A DNA stretch of 64,000 nucleotides from Carex sylvatica (GCA_964058845.1 CAXKVR010000220.1:62001-126000), one strand, 5' to 3'. Shown: positions 32,691 through 50,086, numbered from the stretch's first letter. Made by a program: numbers and translations. The notes: generated by a model not told the origin, from the sequence alone.

Positions 32691-32852
32691 GCACTTACCT
32701 GGACGGGGTCTATGAACGAACAAGAAGGTTCATGGCCTAGATCAGTGACCTCCATTGCACTTTGGAGGAGTGCTGGTCTACCATCTCCCCAAGAGGGAGA
32801 GTGGACGTCGTAATTTGTGTTAGAGGGGGTACGCGTTCGCGCGGCCCCTGCC
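32691..32852 (+). ncRNA. U1 spliceosomal snRNA gene
   Basis: The RNA pairs with pre-mRNA 5' splice sites in the U1 snRNP. Near the 5' end is ACTTACCTG, the splice-site-pairing segment. Stem-loop I has ATGAAC / GTTCAT as a perfect stem with the U1-70K-type loop GAACAAGAAG. Stem-loop II carries ATTGCACTT (U1A-type loop). Stem III is CTCCC / GGGAG, the Sm site AATTTGT lies near 32812, and a GC-rich terminal stem (ACGCG TTCG CGCG) ends at CCCCTGCC. Length 162 nt is normal for plants. Oddities: the 5' end reads GC rather than AT before ACTTACC, and the 70K loop has A where T is usual. The stem-I bases differ from common plant U1 but remain paired. With an intact promoter and 3' signal, a functional variant copy is likely; a young pseudogene is the alternative. 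Confidence 0.9.
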
Positions 32853-32872
32853 AACTTTTAATCTAAACTTTT
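32853..32872 (+). terminator. snRNA 3'-end element
   Basis: Immediately after U1, CAACTTTTAATCTAA resembles the plant snRNA 3' processing consensus CA(N)3-10AGTNNAA with one difference (AATCTAA). Confidence 0.5.
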
Positions 32873-33120
32873 TTAATATTCTATAAATATAAATATATAA
32901 ATGTAAAATACGTCTCTTTAATCTAAACTCTTATAAGAGTTTACATCTCTAGAAATTAAAATAGGAACGATATATATTTTGTTCATAATCTACAGTCATT
33001 AATATATGTAATTACTTGATGAGAGCTATCAAATATAGAAAAAGAAAGAATAAAATAATGAAACAAAAAGTTGTAATTACTTAAATGCAGGTTGTTTTTT
33101 TTATATTGATTTCTTTTCAA

Positions 33121-33252
33121 AATAAGATCTTCACTGTTTCTGAGAAATGAAAGATTTGAGAAGATAATTGAGATTTCCATTTATTTAATAAGATCTTCAC
33201 TGTTTCTGAGAAATGAAAGATTTGAGAAGATAATTGAGATTTCCATTTATTA
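33121..33252 (+). repeat. Perfect 66-bp tandem duplication
   Basis: The unit starting AATAAGATCTTCACTGTTTC occurs twice, at 33121 and 33187, with no visible difference until the end of the second unit (TTTATT|AAATAA). The identity implies a recent slip or repair event. Confidence 0.9.
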
Positions 33253-33519
33253 AATAAATAGAGATTTTAAACAATGTGTTGTGAGTTGGGTTCCAACGTT
33301 ATTATTCGAATATTTTTTTCCTTATCTTCGAAATAGTATTTTAATGAAAATTCATTGATGTAACGAACCATCTGCGCTGGAGATAGTTGTCAGCGGTGTC
33401 AATAATATTTTTTATTTTTTTAGCGTGCATCCTATGGGATATAAAACCTTTTTCAAATAATGGATAAAAAAAAATCCTCATTAACTTATCAAATAAGACT
33501 ATAAATAATAATTATTTTG

Positions 33520-33887
33520 AAGTCGGACTACTATGATATTGATTTTATATGACACTAACTTTAAAATTTATCGAATATATTTCAAACGACAAATTCAAAC
33601 CGTTCAAACCAATTTACTATATGAGTGATACGTTTACATGCCAATTTTATATATTTTTGAGTTATTTTAGTATCAAATCAAGCGGTCAAAAATATTGAAA
33701 AATAAATGCATTAAAATTGAATTAAAAACTCTCACATTTGACCGCTTGACTTGATACAAAAAAAAACTATAAATTTTGCATGTAAACGCACAACTAATGA
33801 AGTAGATCGGTTTGAATTCGATTTAATAGATTTTGGAGTTAGTATTATATAGGCTGAAATGACATTGATTTCATACTAGCCGGACTC
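33520..33887. mobile_element. Foldback MITE (368 bp), 9-bp TSD, Mutator-like
   Basis: Ends AAGTCGGACTACTATG and (reversed) GAGTCCGGCTAGTATG begin a hairpin through most of the element, with CCGTTCAAACCAATTTAC-type core and CAAGCGGTCAAA/TTTGACCGCTTG near the centre. Flanks ATTATTTTG (33511-33519) and ATTATTTTT (33888-33896) form a near-perfect 9-bp duplication. Confidence 0.75.
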
Positions 33888-33896
33888 ATTATTTTT

Positions 33897-35400
33897 TATA
33901 TGTTATTTTATAAAATAAATGATTGATAAATATAAAATCATTGATAATAATATTTTACTTACAATTATAACTTTATGATTTTTATCATTACACATGATAT
34001 TGATTTGTACAATATTTTTATATAAAATTTTCAGTTAGTAATTTATGACAAGATTAATTATACAATGTTTTATATAGTCTTATTTATTAATAATTTAAAG
34101 TAATATACTTTTTATTATATTTTTGAGTTAGATATAGATTATATAAACATTCATTTTATTTGATAATTATCAATTATTTATCCATTGTAATTTTAATAAT
34201 AAAACTTATGCTCAAATAAGAATATGAATTAAATTTATTTTAAACATATAAAGTTACAACAGTATCTCTACTTGATCCATATCGTTGACGCCTCTAACTT
34301 AGGATAATTGAACCTCCATAATATTAACCTTTTTATTTTTACAATTTCGTAGTTAATTTGGGAGAAAAATACAAGAATAAAAAAAATATATATTCTGGTG
34401 AAAACAAAATTGTCCGATCTAAATCGGATGGATATCTGATGTCACCGCACTGCTTACTGAGAGAATTCAGATCCAGTGCACTACTTGACATAGCAGTATG
34501 AGATCTGACTCGTCGGTTTTAATCTAGTACGAATCTCAAAACGGACCCAATTCCAATCACTCGGCGTTGGACCTACTCTGAATTCGAATGAGATAGGAGT
34601 AGGTCCGATGGACATTGGACCTGCTTTTACCAACACCGTATGATTAGCATTAAGATCTGTGTGTATGAAAATTAATACGGACACACATATAGTTTGTGAT
34701 TTGATTCGAAATAAATCAAATCTAGTTCGGCTCAAATCTTATTCAAATCAAATTCAAACTGAGTATAATTCGTTCGAAATTGATTCGTGAACTATTTAAG
34801 TTTGAATCTTAAATAATACAATTAATGGATTCAACCATTAATTTTAATAATGCAGGAACCATACTTGTATCACAATTAAAAATTATTAATATAATGATAA
34901 CTTATAATAAAAAAATATTTTAGCAACGTAACAAATTAATAATTGAATAAGTTTAATTTGACTAGGTCCATACCGTGATTCAATCCAACAGCATAAAATA
35001 TAATAAAATCTTGACTAGATGAATTCGTAAAAAGTAAAAGAAAACTCTGTGAATTTTATATCGTGAGAAAAAAAACTAATGCATAAACTACTAGTATAAT
35101 TAGAGCTGCTAAAAAAATTTGTAGTTTGTAATTCGATTGACTTAGATTCAAAAAAATATGTAATTCGCAATTAATTCGATTTAAAATAAATTAAATTCAG
35201 TTTGGTTTAAATCTTATTCTAATTTAAACTTAGTTCAAACTAAGGTAAGTTGTATTCGATTTAATTCGTTGCCACACCGTAATGTTAGCGGATTGAGCTT
35301 GAGCTACCCTACCTGATCTGAGTCCGAATCCTATGCATTAAGGAACAGTTCGAATTTAGATCTGGACCGTCCAATTAGAATCCGGGCTAATCCAGCCAAC
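33897..35400. other. Spacer between U1 and ADH genes
   Basis: AT-rich, no gene. Islands around 34430-34760 and 35280-35480 are less AT-rich and hold GGATCCAGATC/GAATTCG-type words, perhaps from decayed hAT-like elements. No ends could be fixed. Confidence 0.4.
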
Positions 35401-35413
35401 ACCTGTAATGCAC

Positions 35414-35592
35414 GGGGCTATAAAATATTCGTGCGGATTTGAATCGGACGGACCAGATCTAAACTCAAAATTTGAGTTAGCTCAGAGGATTCGAATTCGC
35501 CTGATCTCCATTATTACAGTTCGATAGATCAGCTGTCTATTTATCTTCTCTTGATCCGTATCCTATCCATCCATTCATCTCTCCTTCCTCTA
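35414..35592 (+). promoter_or_regulatory. ADH class III core promoter and 5'UTR
   Basis: A TATA box GGCTATAAAATA lies at about 35418-35429, about 165 bases before the ATG at 35593. The stretch between is pyrimidine-rich (TCTCTCCTTCCTCTA just before the ATG), typical of a plant leader. Position-based inference. Confidence 0.55.
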
Positions 35593-40652
<5,060 letters not shown>

Positions 40653-41712
40653 AATAGTCTGTAGTAAGCTGTTTTTTTATGTGGTGTGTTTTTCTTATTG
40701 TGTGTGTCCTTTTTTTACTTTTTTTTTTTTCCTCGTCTTGGAGAAAAGGGCTTCAATAAAGCCATTTTGTGCTATCCTACTCTTGGTCTTCTTGTTTTGT
40801 TGTGGTACTGTTAAAAGCCAGTTGAGTATTTGCTAGATATATCGATGGTTGCTGGATGCAATGCATTGTTCAGAAGCTATTTTATTGATTGTTAGGGTAA
40901 AGTAGTAAACATATTAAAGGAAACCCTTCGATAGTGATACAGGATACCGTTTGTCTGGTACGCACTTGCCAATCAGAAAGGACCATATTTGTTTCCGAAT
41001 TTTTTATTAATAGAAATAATAAAAACAAATTTTTTTTTTAAAAAGCTGCACTTTTAGAATATCATTTTTCATAGGAAGATGCTGCGGTTTATAAAACATT
41101 TTTCAGAAAACAAACAAAAATAAAAAATGGACGTTGTTAACCGTAGTCCCGGGTCTTGAAGCTGTTCATGATAAACTCCTGCTTGCATGACATTTGGGAA
41201 AAGGAAATAAGAAAGAGAAAAATGTACCACAAAAATGATTATTGGAAAATTTTAGGAAAAAATTAAAACATTTTAAGATAATAAAATTCCCCCTTTAAGA
41301 AAATTATGAAAACAACAATACTTGGAATTTTTTGGACCATTCATTTGTTGATGATCGGAAATTCTATGTTAAATTTAACGGAACATTTTTATTGGAAGGT
41401 AGAATAAACAAATAACATCGAAATGATATTTCTCTTTTCGCTGTTCTCTATCAGGCAACTTATATTTACAAGATCGTATCAGATAACACTTCTGATAAAT
41501 ATAAAAAATGACAACACAACCAAAAGGCAAACAAAATATGCTGAAGTTGTTTCGGCTGAAAATGATTTTGTTTTATTTTTCTTTCTTATTTCATACCAAA
41601 TGGTAATTGTGTAATTAACTCGGAGATATGTAAGAGAGAAAGATGTATGTTGAGAATTCTGTTGAATTATTTTTTAAAACTCCATTTCTATATTTGTATT
41701 ATTCTATAATCA
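40653..41712. other. ADH 3'UTR and downstream spacer
   Basis: A possible poly(A) signal AATAAA lies at about 40756-40761, just over 100 bases after the stop. The rest is AT-rich with no supported gene. Confidence 0.45.
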
Positions 41713-41721
41713 GTCTTTTCT

Positions 41722-42190
41722 AAAAAAAAATTATTCATAGAAATTATTAAAATATGACATAGAAAATATGAAAGAGTACTTCGATTGTTATATTTGTAGA
41801 AAGATCGTAACCAATGGTAACGATCCAAAATACATTTTATCTTCCGCTCCAGTTTTTCTTTTTGTGTATGGACCCACTTCTTCTCTTTTCTCTATCTCTT
41901 ATTTACACAAATTTTTTACATCAAAATACAATAATTTTTCTATGTTTCTCCACGTCAATCCGAGGCAAAATCCTTTAGGTACATAATTGCATTTGTTTTT
42001 ACTTTGCGTAGCATGTGGGTCCCACTCCAAAGATGTGGAGCCCAACAGAGAATAAGATAAACTGGAGAAAAAAAAAGTTGTGTTTTGGATTGGAATCAAT
42101 GCATCTGATCTTTCTACAAATATAAGAATTGAAGTACTATTTTATTTTATCTATATCAGTTTTTAATAATTTCTATGGAAAAAAATTCTT
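41722..42190. mobile_element. Mutator-like MITE (469 bp) with perfect 9-bp TSD
   Basis: Terminal inverted repeats of about 90 bp share CATAGAAATTATTAAAA and TATTTGTAGAAAGATC. The 9-bp sequence GTCTTTTCT directly flanks both ends (41713-41721 and 42191-42199). No coding capacity. Confidence 0.85.
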
Positions 42191-42711
42191 GTCTTTTCTC
42201 ATTATTTTTCTGCACCAACAAAAATTCAACACAAAATCTCCATTCTTTTTCATTTGCAGCTTTGTACTATTTTTGTTGAATATATAAATTTGATCAGCTA
42301 TTTGTATTTATCTGGCAAATCCAAGTTATCAGGATTCAGAAGATCATGCGCATACGCATTGGACTTGTTAATAATTGAACTGCAACAATTGCGTATTAAA
42401 TGAAGGAAGGAGGTGCCCTCTCTTGAAACAATTAAATGTAAAAATGATTAATACTCTAACATAGATAGAGGAGAGAGAAACAGAGAGGGAGAGGAAGAGT
42501 GGTAGAGAAAAGAAGGACAAATCCGATTTCAAAATAAAACATCAAATCTCTTCATTTATTCTTACCTATAATGCCAACTATGGTGCGAAAGCGAGCTAAA
42601 ATCATAGTGCGCCACGGAGAGAAAAAAAGACGAAGAAGATGAATGAGTAGAGAAGAGAAGCTAAGTAGTGCAAAAAGAGTGACGGAAGGATTCGAATGCA
42701 TGGCTTTGAAG

Positions 42712-42895
42712 AAATTCAAATCCCCTCAGTTACCTGACTGATTACAATTAAATCGGACGGATGAAGATTGTAATTTTTAACTTGGCACAAATCTCAAAGC
42801 ACAAATAATACTGTCCCCCTCCATCATCCCGAAGATATTAAATCTGGACCGTCCGCTGCTTCAATTTCGTTTAGTCAGGTACCTGGGAGGATACA
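42712..42895. mobile_element. Small MITE related to that at 4077
   Basis: Left CCCCTCAGTTACCTGACTGA and reversed right GTATCCTCCCAGGTACCTGACTAA form the terminal repeat. The inner GGACCGTCC/GATTTAATCT motifs also occur in the 4077-4265 element. Target duplication not resolved. Confidence 0.5.
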
Positions 42896-43061
42896 GATCC
42901 GCTCTGTAGCGCTGCAGACTGAAATAAATTTGTTGTTATTCATTGGATATAACAGGAACCTGCTATTCCAATCTCAACCTGTTCATTGGACTTGTTAATA
43001 ATTGGACCGCAACAATTGCTTTTAGCGCATCTAATTTCAATTCGAAGGTAAACTTGCATCT

Positions 43062-43476
43062 CAGTAGCCAATATAAGCATATTCTCACATATGCTTATAA
43101 CTCATTTTTGTGTTTTCAATGTCCAAATGATCGATCCGAACCGTTCATCTTGTTATCCATATTAATATGTGCTTGGAGATCAAATTTTATATTTTTCTAA
43201 ATTTTTTTACTATTTATTAAGCCACTTTGTAATCGCTGATCCAACGGTGGCTTAACAAAACAGTAAAATCAGAAGCCACCGTTAGATTAGCGATTTTCAA
43301 AGTGGCATAATAAATAGTAAAAAAATTCATAAAAATGTAAAATTTGGTCTCCAAGCACATATTAATATGGATAACAAGATGAACGGTTCGGATCAACCAT
43401 TTGGACATTGGAAACACAAAAATGAGTTATAAGCATATGTGGAGATATGCTTATATAAGCATAGTAGCCAACCTCT
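43062..43476. mobile_element. Core-family MITE, subfamily A, second copy
   Basis: Same body as 22021-22447, with centre CCAACGGTGGCTT / AAGCCACCGTT. Its left tip is shortened or rearranged (GTAGCCAATATAAGC instead of GGCTACTATGCTTATATAAGC); the right tip GCATAGTAGCCAACCTCT is intact. Confidence 0.8.
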
Positions 43477-43492
43477 ATATATATATATATAT

Positions 43493-43906
43493 AGTAAGTC
43501 TACCATACATTGCAATGCATAGGCACCTTTGTGCATTGGACTATAAATCACGGATTCAAAGTCCAAATAACCGATCCAAACCATTCATCTTGTTCTCCAT
43601 ATTAATATGTGCTTGGAGGCCAAATTTTATATTTTTTGGAATTTGTTTACTATTTATTAAGTCACTTTGAAAATCACTGATCCAATAGTGCCTTTTGATT
43701 TTACTGTAACCGTTGGATCAGCGATTTTCAATGTGGCTTAATAAATAGTAAAAAAATTCCAAAAAATGTAAAATTTGGTCTCCAAGCACATATTAATATG
43801 GAGAACAAGATGAACGGTTTGGATCGGTCATTTGGACTTTGAATATGGTGATTTATAGTTCAATGCACAGAGGTGCCTATGCATTGCAATGTATGGTAGA
43901 CTTACT
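43493..43906. mobile_element. Core-family MITE, subfamily B, second copy
   Basis: AGTAAGTCTACCATACATTG at the left mirrors CAATGTATGGTAGACTTACT at the right. Compared with 22486-22899 it differs by few substitutions; the right end is better preserved here. Confidence 0.85.
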
Positions 43907-43939
43907 CTATATATATATATACATATACATATATATACA

Positions 43940-44035
43940 TAGCCCATGACGCTAGAAATGCAGCAGCGCAAATACGGCATAAATGCGGCGCATGCGGCTG
44001 CCAATGCGGCCGCATTTTAAAACACTGAATATATA
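43940..44035. mobile_element. GC-rich transposon end (ATGCGGCCGCATTTTAAAACACTG)
   Basis: A GC-rich island with repeated ATGCGGC words ends in GCATTTTAAAACACTG, a terminus known from plant hAT-like MITEs. No second end is seen, so it is a fragment inside TA-rich DNA. Confidence 0.4.
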
Positions 44036-44039
44036 TATA

Positions 44040-44215
44040 TGTATATCAAATTTGACACTGCTGATAAATCAGCAAGTATGGATTGATACAGGGACCAAAC
44101 TGCAAAAGTGATTATACCTGCATGTAGAGCATTAAAAAATACACAGAAATAACATAAATTTTAATTTATTTAGATTTTTCTACAGTTAGTTATGAATTTC
44201 CAAATTTTAGCTTTT
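44040..44215. repeat. Fragment of the foldback element family found at 57866-59622
   Basis: TATCAAATTTGACA..CTGATAAATCAG, GACCAAACTGCAAAAGTGATTA, GCATGTAGA and TTTCTACAGTTAGT appear in the same order as in the right arm at about 59130-59280. Only part of one arm is present. Confidence 0.7.
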
Positions 44216-44451
44216 GAAAAAACTTTAAACATCCATAACTTTGGCTAGGAAAGTCGGATTTGGGCGTATGACCACTTTTTGAAAAGGAGGAAATAAGACA
44301 GATCCGTATATCGCCCGGGAGAACTCCCGGGCATTTGAAGCATCAGAATTTCAAAAATAAATATCATTTAGTACCTCAAAAATCCAGTTTAAGTTTTCGT
44401 TCGACGGTAGGCATACAACGATCGGTATTTTGTTTAGTCAAAAGCCTAAGA

Positions 44452-44506
44452 GATTATTCAAGAATTATTCAAGAATTATTCAAGAATTATTCAAGAATTA
44501 TCCATA
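44452..44506 (+). repeat. 11-bp tandem repeat (ATTATTCAAGA)
   Basis: Between four and five consecutive copies of ATTATTCAAGA, then divergence at ATTATCC. Confidence 0.9.
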
Positions 44507-44859
44507 TAATTATTTTAAAATATATTTACTATTTATTGTATTTTTTTTGCCTATCTCCGAGCAAATAGTATATGTTGACAGTTTTCAAATAATCCAATTA
44601 TTCTCTAAAAAAAAAAAGAAGTTGACATCATTGAGGCAATCTAACTATATTTTTTTGTGTATATTTAAATAAAATAATTTTTTTAGAATCAAGGCCAAGT
44701 CCTTAATTAGTGTTATCTTTAAATTTGTGATATCCAACTGATAAATCAAATCAAAGTATATTTTATTTTTTGGCATACACTCTAAAGTCTAAACAAGAAC
44801 ATTTTTAATTTACAAAATTATTTAAATAAAAAATATTAAGATCTAAAAAAAAATCGAAC

Positions 44860-44975
44860 AAACCGCCCGGCGCAGGGGTGGTCTGCTTGAGCAGAGACCA
44901 CACCAAAAAAAAAAAAAAACTGAACAGACCGCCCGGCACAGGGGCGTGCTGAGTTTTTTGGATCGCCCCAGCTTG
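44860..44975 (+). repeat. Duplicated GC-rich motif CCGCCCGGCRCAGGGG
   Basis: Two copies (near 44863 and 44930) separated by a poly-A tract lie in AT-rich DNA. The first is followed by a short hairpin GGTCTGCTTGAGCAGAGACC. Origin unknown; not an RNA gene I recognise. Confidence 0.5.
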
Positions 44976-45049
44976 GTGATTAGGGCATTTTAAAAAAAAA
45001 TCCATATATGAGGACATTTTTAAAATTAACTTTTTTAGGGTATTAATAA

Positions 45050-48000
45050 AAATGACCGTAAAAAGTAGCTAACATGTAATTTATGCTCATAAATCATTTA
45101 TCACAAAGTAAGTTACATAAATAATTCTTAAATTATATTCATTATGCCTCAATTTTGATCCTGAAAATTTAAAGTTTCTTATATTTCTTTATAATTTGTA
45201 GACGCATAGTAAATGAGTTGTACCATTAATAATATGATTTTAGTAAATATATATTAAGGGTTAGGATCTCTTGTCAATGGCATATCTTGACAATTCTGAC
45301 AACGCTTTTCCAAATTGTATAAAAAATATAAATAAAAACAAGTACACATATTGTTTTATTAAGATTGATTGTACGTCAATTTTCATCAATTTAGATATTA
45401 TTTGATATTTCATCAAATGCTGTTTATTATGGACTGTTACAAATTTCATATTTAAATTTGATGAACGATAAAAGATGTGTTGAATATCATCATTTTTCAT
45501 GTATACAATATGTATGAAGGATAAAGTTAATTTATTCTATTTTTGAGAAAAATTCAAGATTATTAAATATTTTGATGATTGTCAAGATTGTTAAACTAAT
45601 TTGTTGTCAATAGATGCAATCCCCTAAAATAATGTGGTTACTTAAAGTAAGTGTTCATATTTTCAATATAAACATTAAATTTGTATGCATATCAACCTGT
45701 TGAGGGATAAACGGAAAGTTTATTATGGGTATCAAATAAATTTTATATCTTATACAGGTGTATGTTTATTAGAAAATAATAAAAAGGTACTCTCAATTTA
45801 GCTATCAAGAATAAACAGAAGTAATTAAGATTCGCATACAAAGCATAAATGTCAACAAAAATTCATATAAGCATAATATGCGACTACAAACTCCGAAGAA
45901 GATAAAAAGAGAAAATACAAAATAAATTGTATTTGGAGAAAAAAATGTATTCGCATGAGATATATATGCAATGAACAAAAAAGGTTATTTATAAATGAGC
46001 TCTTTATTTTCTAAGTGTTTATCGAGTTTTGAGGTTTTGTTCATTGGTGAAATTTTATTTCTTAATTTATATATAATAAATTGTCATTTGTATCATAAAT
46101 TTCATTGTTTTGTAAAAATAAAAAAAAGTTCCACATATTATATGAATCATGATAATATCTCATATAGTTATCAAATTGGATGCTGTACTAAGTCTCAAAT
46201 ACAATTAAGGTTTTGCTCACATGATCATATTGGTTTGTAACTTAACAATATAGTTGGTCAAGTTTTCTTCACTCTCTAAAATCTATTTTAGTACATTTAC
46301 ACTTAATAGAGTGCTTTCTCATATAGTCTTTACACCGATAATGGAATATTTGTCAATATGATATTTGAGGCTGACAATATTCACTATGCAAAAAAATTAT
46401 AATTATTTAGATAACTGATACAGCATAATGCTTTGTTAAAACCCCACCAAAACAAAGCTATAATGTATAAAGATTGTTAATTCTTCATTCAAGCTGTACA
46501 AAGAAAAAAATAGGTGAAACATATTAATTGGTAATGTTCAATCCTTGCTAGATTGACAATACAGTGAGTCTCATGATTAAATCCTCTTCGCACAAACTGG
46601 CAAGTGAAATCATCACTGATGTTCAGATTTACATAATCTCTGTGTAAGCTTGCCAGCAAACCACGACTTAAGTTGGTTAATTTATTACATGTATTTATAG
46701 AGTATGTTTTACATTTGCCTACTTATTAGTTATTATTTCAAAATTTAAATTTAAAAATTAGTAGGAATTTGATCTATCAATTTTTTTATTTTAAAATTTT
46801 CCTCAAATATCTTATGATTTTTTAATTTATCGTTGACATTTCGAAACATAATTCTGAAACATAATTCTACAAGTAATAATCCGAAAAATTTCATTGCCAC
46901 TATAATTCTCCAATCGAAATGAGTTGCATGTATTTATAGCTATTATTAGTTATTAATAAATGTCCTCCATACATAAATACACACATTTCTCATGTTCCGG
47001 GAACATTTGTGTGAAGTTGTGACATGTCAAAAGTAGCTACTCACACATTAATTATCAAAAAGTAAATTACATAATAATTATTAAATTATCATTCTTTCTT
47101 TAAAATTTGTTGACTCATACCAAATTAAATGGTTAATTTGTATCATTACTGATTGGTATGGACGTTGAATGATCAATATATAATATGATTTTAGTAGATA
47201 TAAAATAAGAGTTGGGATCTCTTGACAATGATTTATATATCTTGACAAGTCTGACAACTTCTTCAAATTGTATAAAACAAAAACTTGTACACATTGTTTT
47301 ATATTAATTTTAATCAATTTAGACATCATTTGGTATTTCATCAAATGTCGTTAAATATAGATCATTATAAATTTCATGTTTATTTGATTAACGATGAAAC
47401 TTGCATTAAAATTTACCAATTGTTCTGTACATGACTTTTAGAATTGAACATGCATCTTCTTGAAAAAAAGACAAGGATTGGTGTCATTGCAATAAGTCCA
47501 AGGTTATATATATTTGTATAGAGTGTATAAAGTTTATTTTATTTGTCAGATTTTAATATTATAAAACTATTTTTACGATTGTCAATCAAGATTGTCAAAC
47601 TAATTTATGGTGAATAAATCCAAATTTCTAAAATAATGTGATTGCCAAAAATAAATGTTCATAATTTTCTATTTGAATTTCTATTTGAATGACATGCACA
47701 CATCTATATTACCTACCGACATAGACATTATATAATTTGTACGCATATCAACCAGTTCAGGCAGAAATAAATGCAAAATGATGTATTTTGAGTAACAAAT
47801 ATATTTTGCACATGAAGGAGTATATTTTTTGGAAAAGAACCAAAAGATGCTCTCATTTAGCTATCAAGAATAAACTAAAATAATTAAGATAAAGTTTCTG
47901 TACAATAGAAATACATCTACATGCCTACATGCCATGTGAGTAATTAAGTTTGAATTAATTTGCAAATAGTTCAAAGGAGGATTCTATTTCAAATCATCAA

Positions 48001-48380
48001 ATGAGATTTGGATGGAATACGTATATAATATTTATACTAAGGCTCAGTGGCGGAGCATGACTTTTGAGTTTGAAGTTTGAACTATGGGATTAAATATATA
48101 TGATAATCAATTGTATAAATTTTTTGTATGAATCTTACAGTTTCTTGACATTTTGTTGTAAATATTTAGAAAATCATACATATATATAAAAAATAAAAAT
48201 AAAAATATAGAGGCCAATTGACCACCGTACTCTCTCTTTACCTCCGTCTTTGCTGAGGCTTAATTATCCACTGTGGTTCATTTGAAGAACACAAATTTAT
48301 GTTGAAGAAAAAGGTGTACAATTTTTTTTTTTCAATTTTAAAAAATATCAAAATATTATTGACAAGACCGTATAATTTAT
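45050..48380 (+). repeat. Segmental repeat, left copy (empty-site reference)
   Basis: It shares ordered blocks with 56395-64000: GTAAGTTACATAAATAATTC (45110), TTAGGATCTCTTG..ACAACGCTTTTCC (45260), CATATCAACCTGTTGAGGG (45690), AAGACTTAAGTTGGTTAAT (46665), ACATTTCGAAACATAATTC (46837), CATCATTTGGTATTTCATC (47320) and GTTGAAGAAAAAGGTGTAC (48301). A shorter version of one block recurs within the copy, so it is partly tandem. No gene was found in it. Confidence 0.75.
48044..48260. mobile_element. Possible DNA transposon (CAGTGGCGGAG terminus)
   Basis: CTCAGTGGCGGAGCATG at the left and, reversed, CTCAGCAAAGACGGAGG at the right. The flanks AAGGCT and AGGCTTAA partly agree. It is absent from the paralogous right copy, but that region is also rearranged, so the call is tentative. 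Confidence 0.4.
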
Positions 48381-48779
48381 TCAAAATTTGATTTATTTTT
48401 TTGTCGTAAAGATGAAAGGAACATTTTCAAATAGATGAACTAGATCTAAAATTTAAAATTGAGCATATATACATGCATGAAAAATAGATTTGTGTCATAC
48501 CGAGATTAATTTTTATGACAAATAATGACATTTTCCTGGGCTCAATATGCAAAAGTGCTAAGTTAATTGCAGCACTCGTGAAATTATTGTACATTGTCTG
48601 CGTGACATAGTGCAAGTGCACCATGAATTTGGGAAGAATTTATATTTTTATTCTCTGTGGTATTATTACAATATTATACTAATTTTTTATTATACCATTT
48701 ATCATAAAATTAATGTTTGTTGCATGGATGACACTATGACAGCATCCCAGCGGGGCCATTTTTGAAATCATGGAAATCC

Positions 48780-48870
48780 TGCATAATGTACTCGTGGTCT
48801 TGGCTCATTGGATTACCGATGAACTCCTGCATAATGTACTCGTGAATCCTGCATAATGTACTGTGAACCT
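48780..48870 (+). repeat. Short interspersed repeats of TCCTGCATAATGTACT
   Basis: Three copies of TCCTGCATAATGTACT lie within about 80 bases (48778, 48825, 48847), the first two followed by CGTG. No gene context. Confidence 0.75.
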
Positions 48871-49143
48871 GATCCATGGATCGGGTTAGAAACAAGGATT
48901 CACGTTACATTCTGTCTAGGCCTGATTTTTAGTTGCAAAAAGAAAAAAAAAAATTATTTTTCAGAATGCTTGATAGGAATTACTTAAGATGATCTTCATA
49001 TGAAAATATACAAGGAGATTAAATTATATATTTTTTAGATTTGTTTTACTAATTTTTAAGATAGATAGGAATTACTATCTTTCCGTGGTCTAGAAACTTT
49101 AGATAAGGTGAATTTCTACTATTTAAAATAATATTTTAAACAT

Positions 49144-49549
49144 AAGGAGGGCTCAAATGCCTCATTACTTGATGTCCCAATCGTAACTCAATATCTTTAT
49201 GTTTAATTTCAAAATTCAAACGGATGATTTGAACTGCTTAACATGATAATCATGTTTAAATATGATTGGAGATCAACTTTTCTATTTTTTGAATTTTTTT
49301 ATAATTTTTTAAGATATGTATAAAATCATTGTTTTTAGATGATCCACAATTTCATGAAAAACAATGATTTTTACCTATTTGAAAAAATAGTAAAAATATT
49401 TCAAAAAAATATAAAATTTGGTCTCCGATCATATTTTAATGTAGATATCATGTTGAGTGTTCAGATCGTCTGTTTAAACTTTGAAATTGAAGATAAAAAT
49501 GTTATGGTACTATTGGGGCATGAAGCAATGAGGCATTTGAGCCCTCCTT
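49144..49549. mobile_element. Core-family MITE, AAGGAGGGCTCAAATGCC subfamily, 9-bp TSD
   Basis: AAGGAGGGCTCAAATGCCTC at the left mirrors GAGGCATTTGAGCCCTCCTT at the right. Flanks TTTAAACAT (49135-49143) and ACTAAACAT (49550-49558) agree in 7 of 9 positions. The shared core (TTTGGTCTCCGATCATATT) is present. Confidence 0.82.
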
Positions 49550-50086
49550 ACTAAACATTCTAAAATATATAAATTTAATTTTCAAGTATATTTTTTTCAT
49601 TTGAGATCAACTGTTTAAACTTTGAAAACAAATATACTAAATCCATAGCACGGATGAAATTGCGATTTGCAAATTACCATAGTCTCACTCTTTACATATA
49701 TACTAATTTAAGTATCTATAAAATTAGCAGCTTATACATGGTTTAACGAGTCTCTATAACTTCTATCTCATAATATGCAATCACTATGGCCTTCTATGAG
49801 ATTTAGATAATAAAAAAAATGAAATTATATATTAAAACTGAGTCTTTCAAATTAAATTGCAATTATGATGGTTATTAGATTTTGTTTTTTCCTTTCATTT
49901 AATCATACTCAAACAATTACTGTCATATCTGGCAAACCCAACAAATTACTAGAATTAAATTTCTGTTGCAGCTAGAGTATCCTGCACCTGGTGCACCTGA
50001 TCTTGCCCAGAGGGTGAAAGAGCTTCTCAACAACTCCGGATTTGGACCCATTAAGGAAGATAAAAACCCGTGGCCTTGACTACGGC

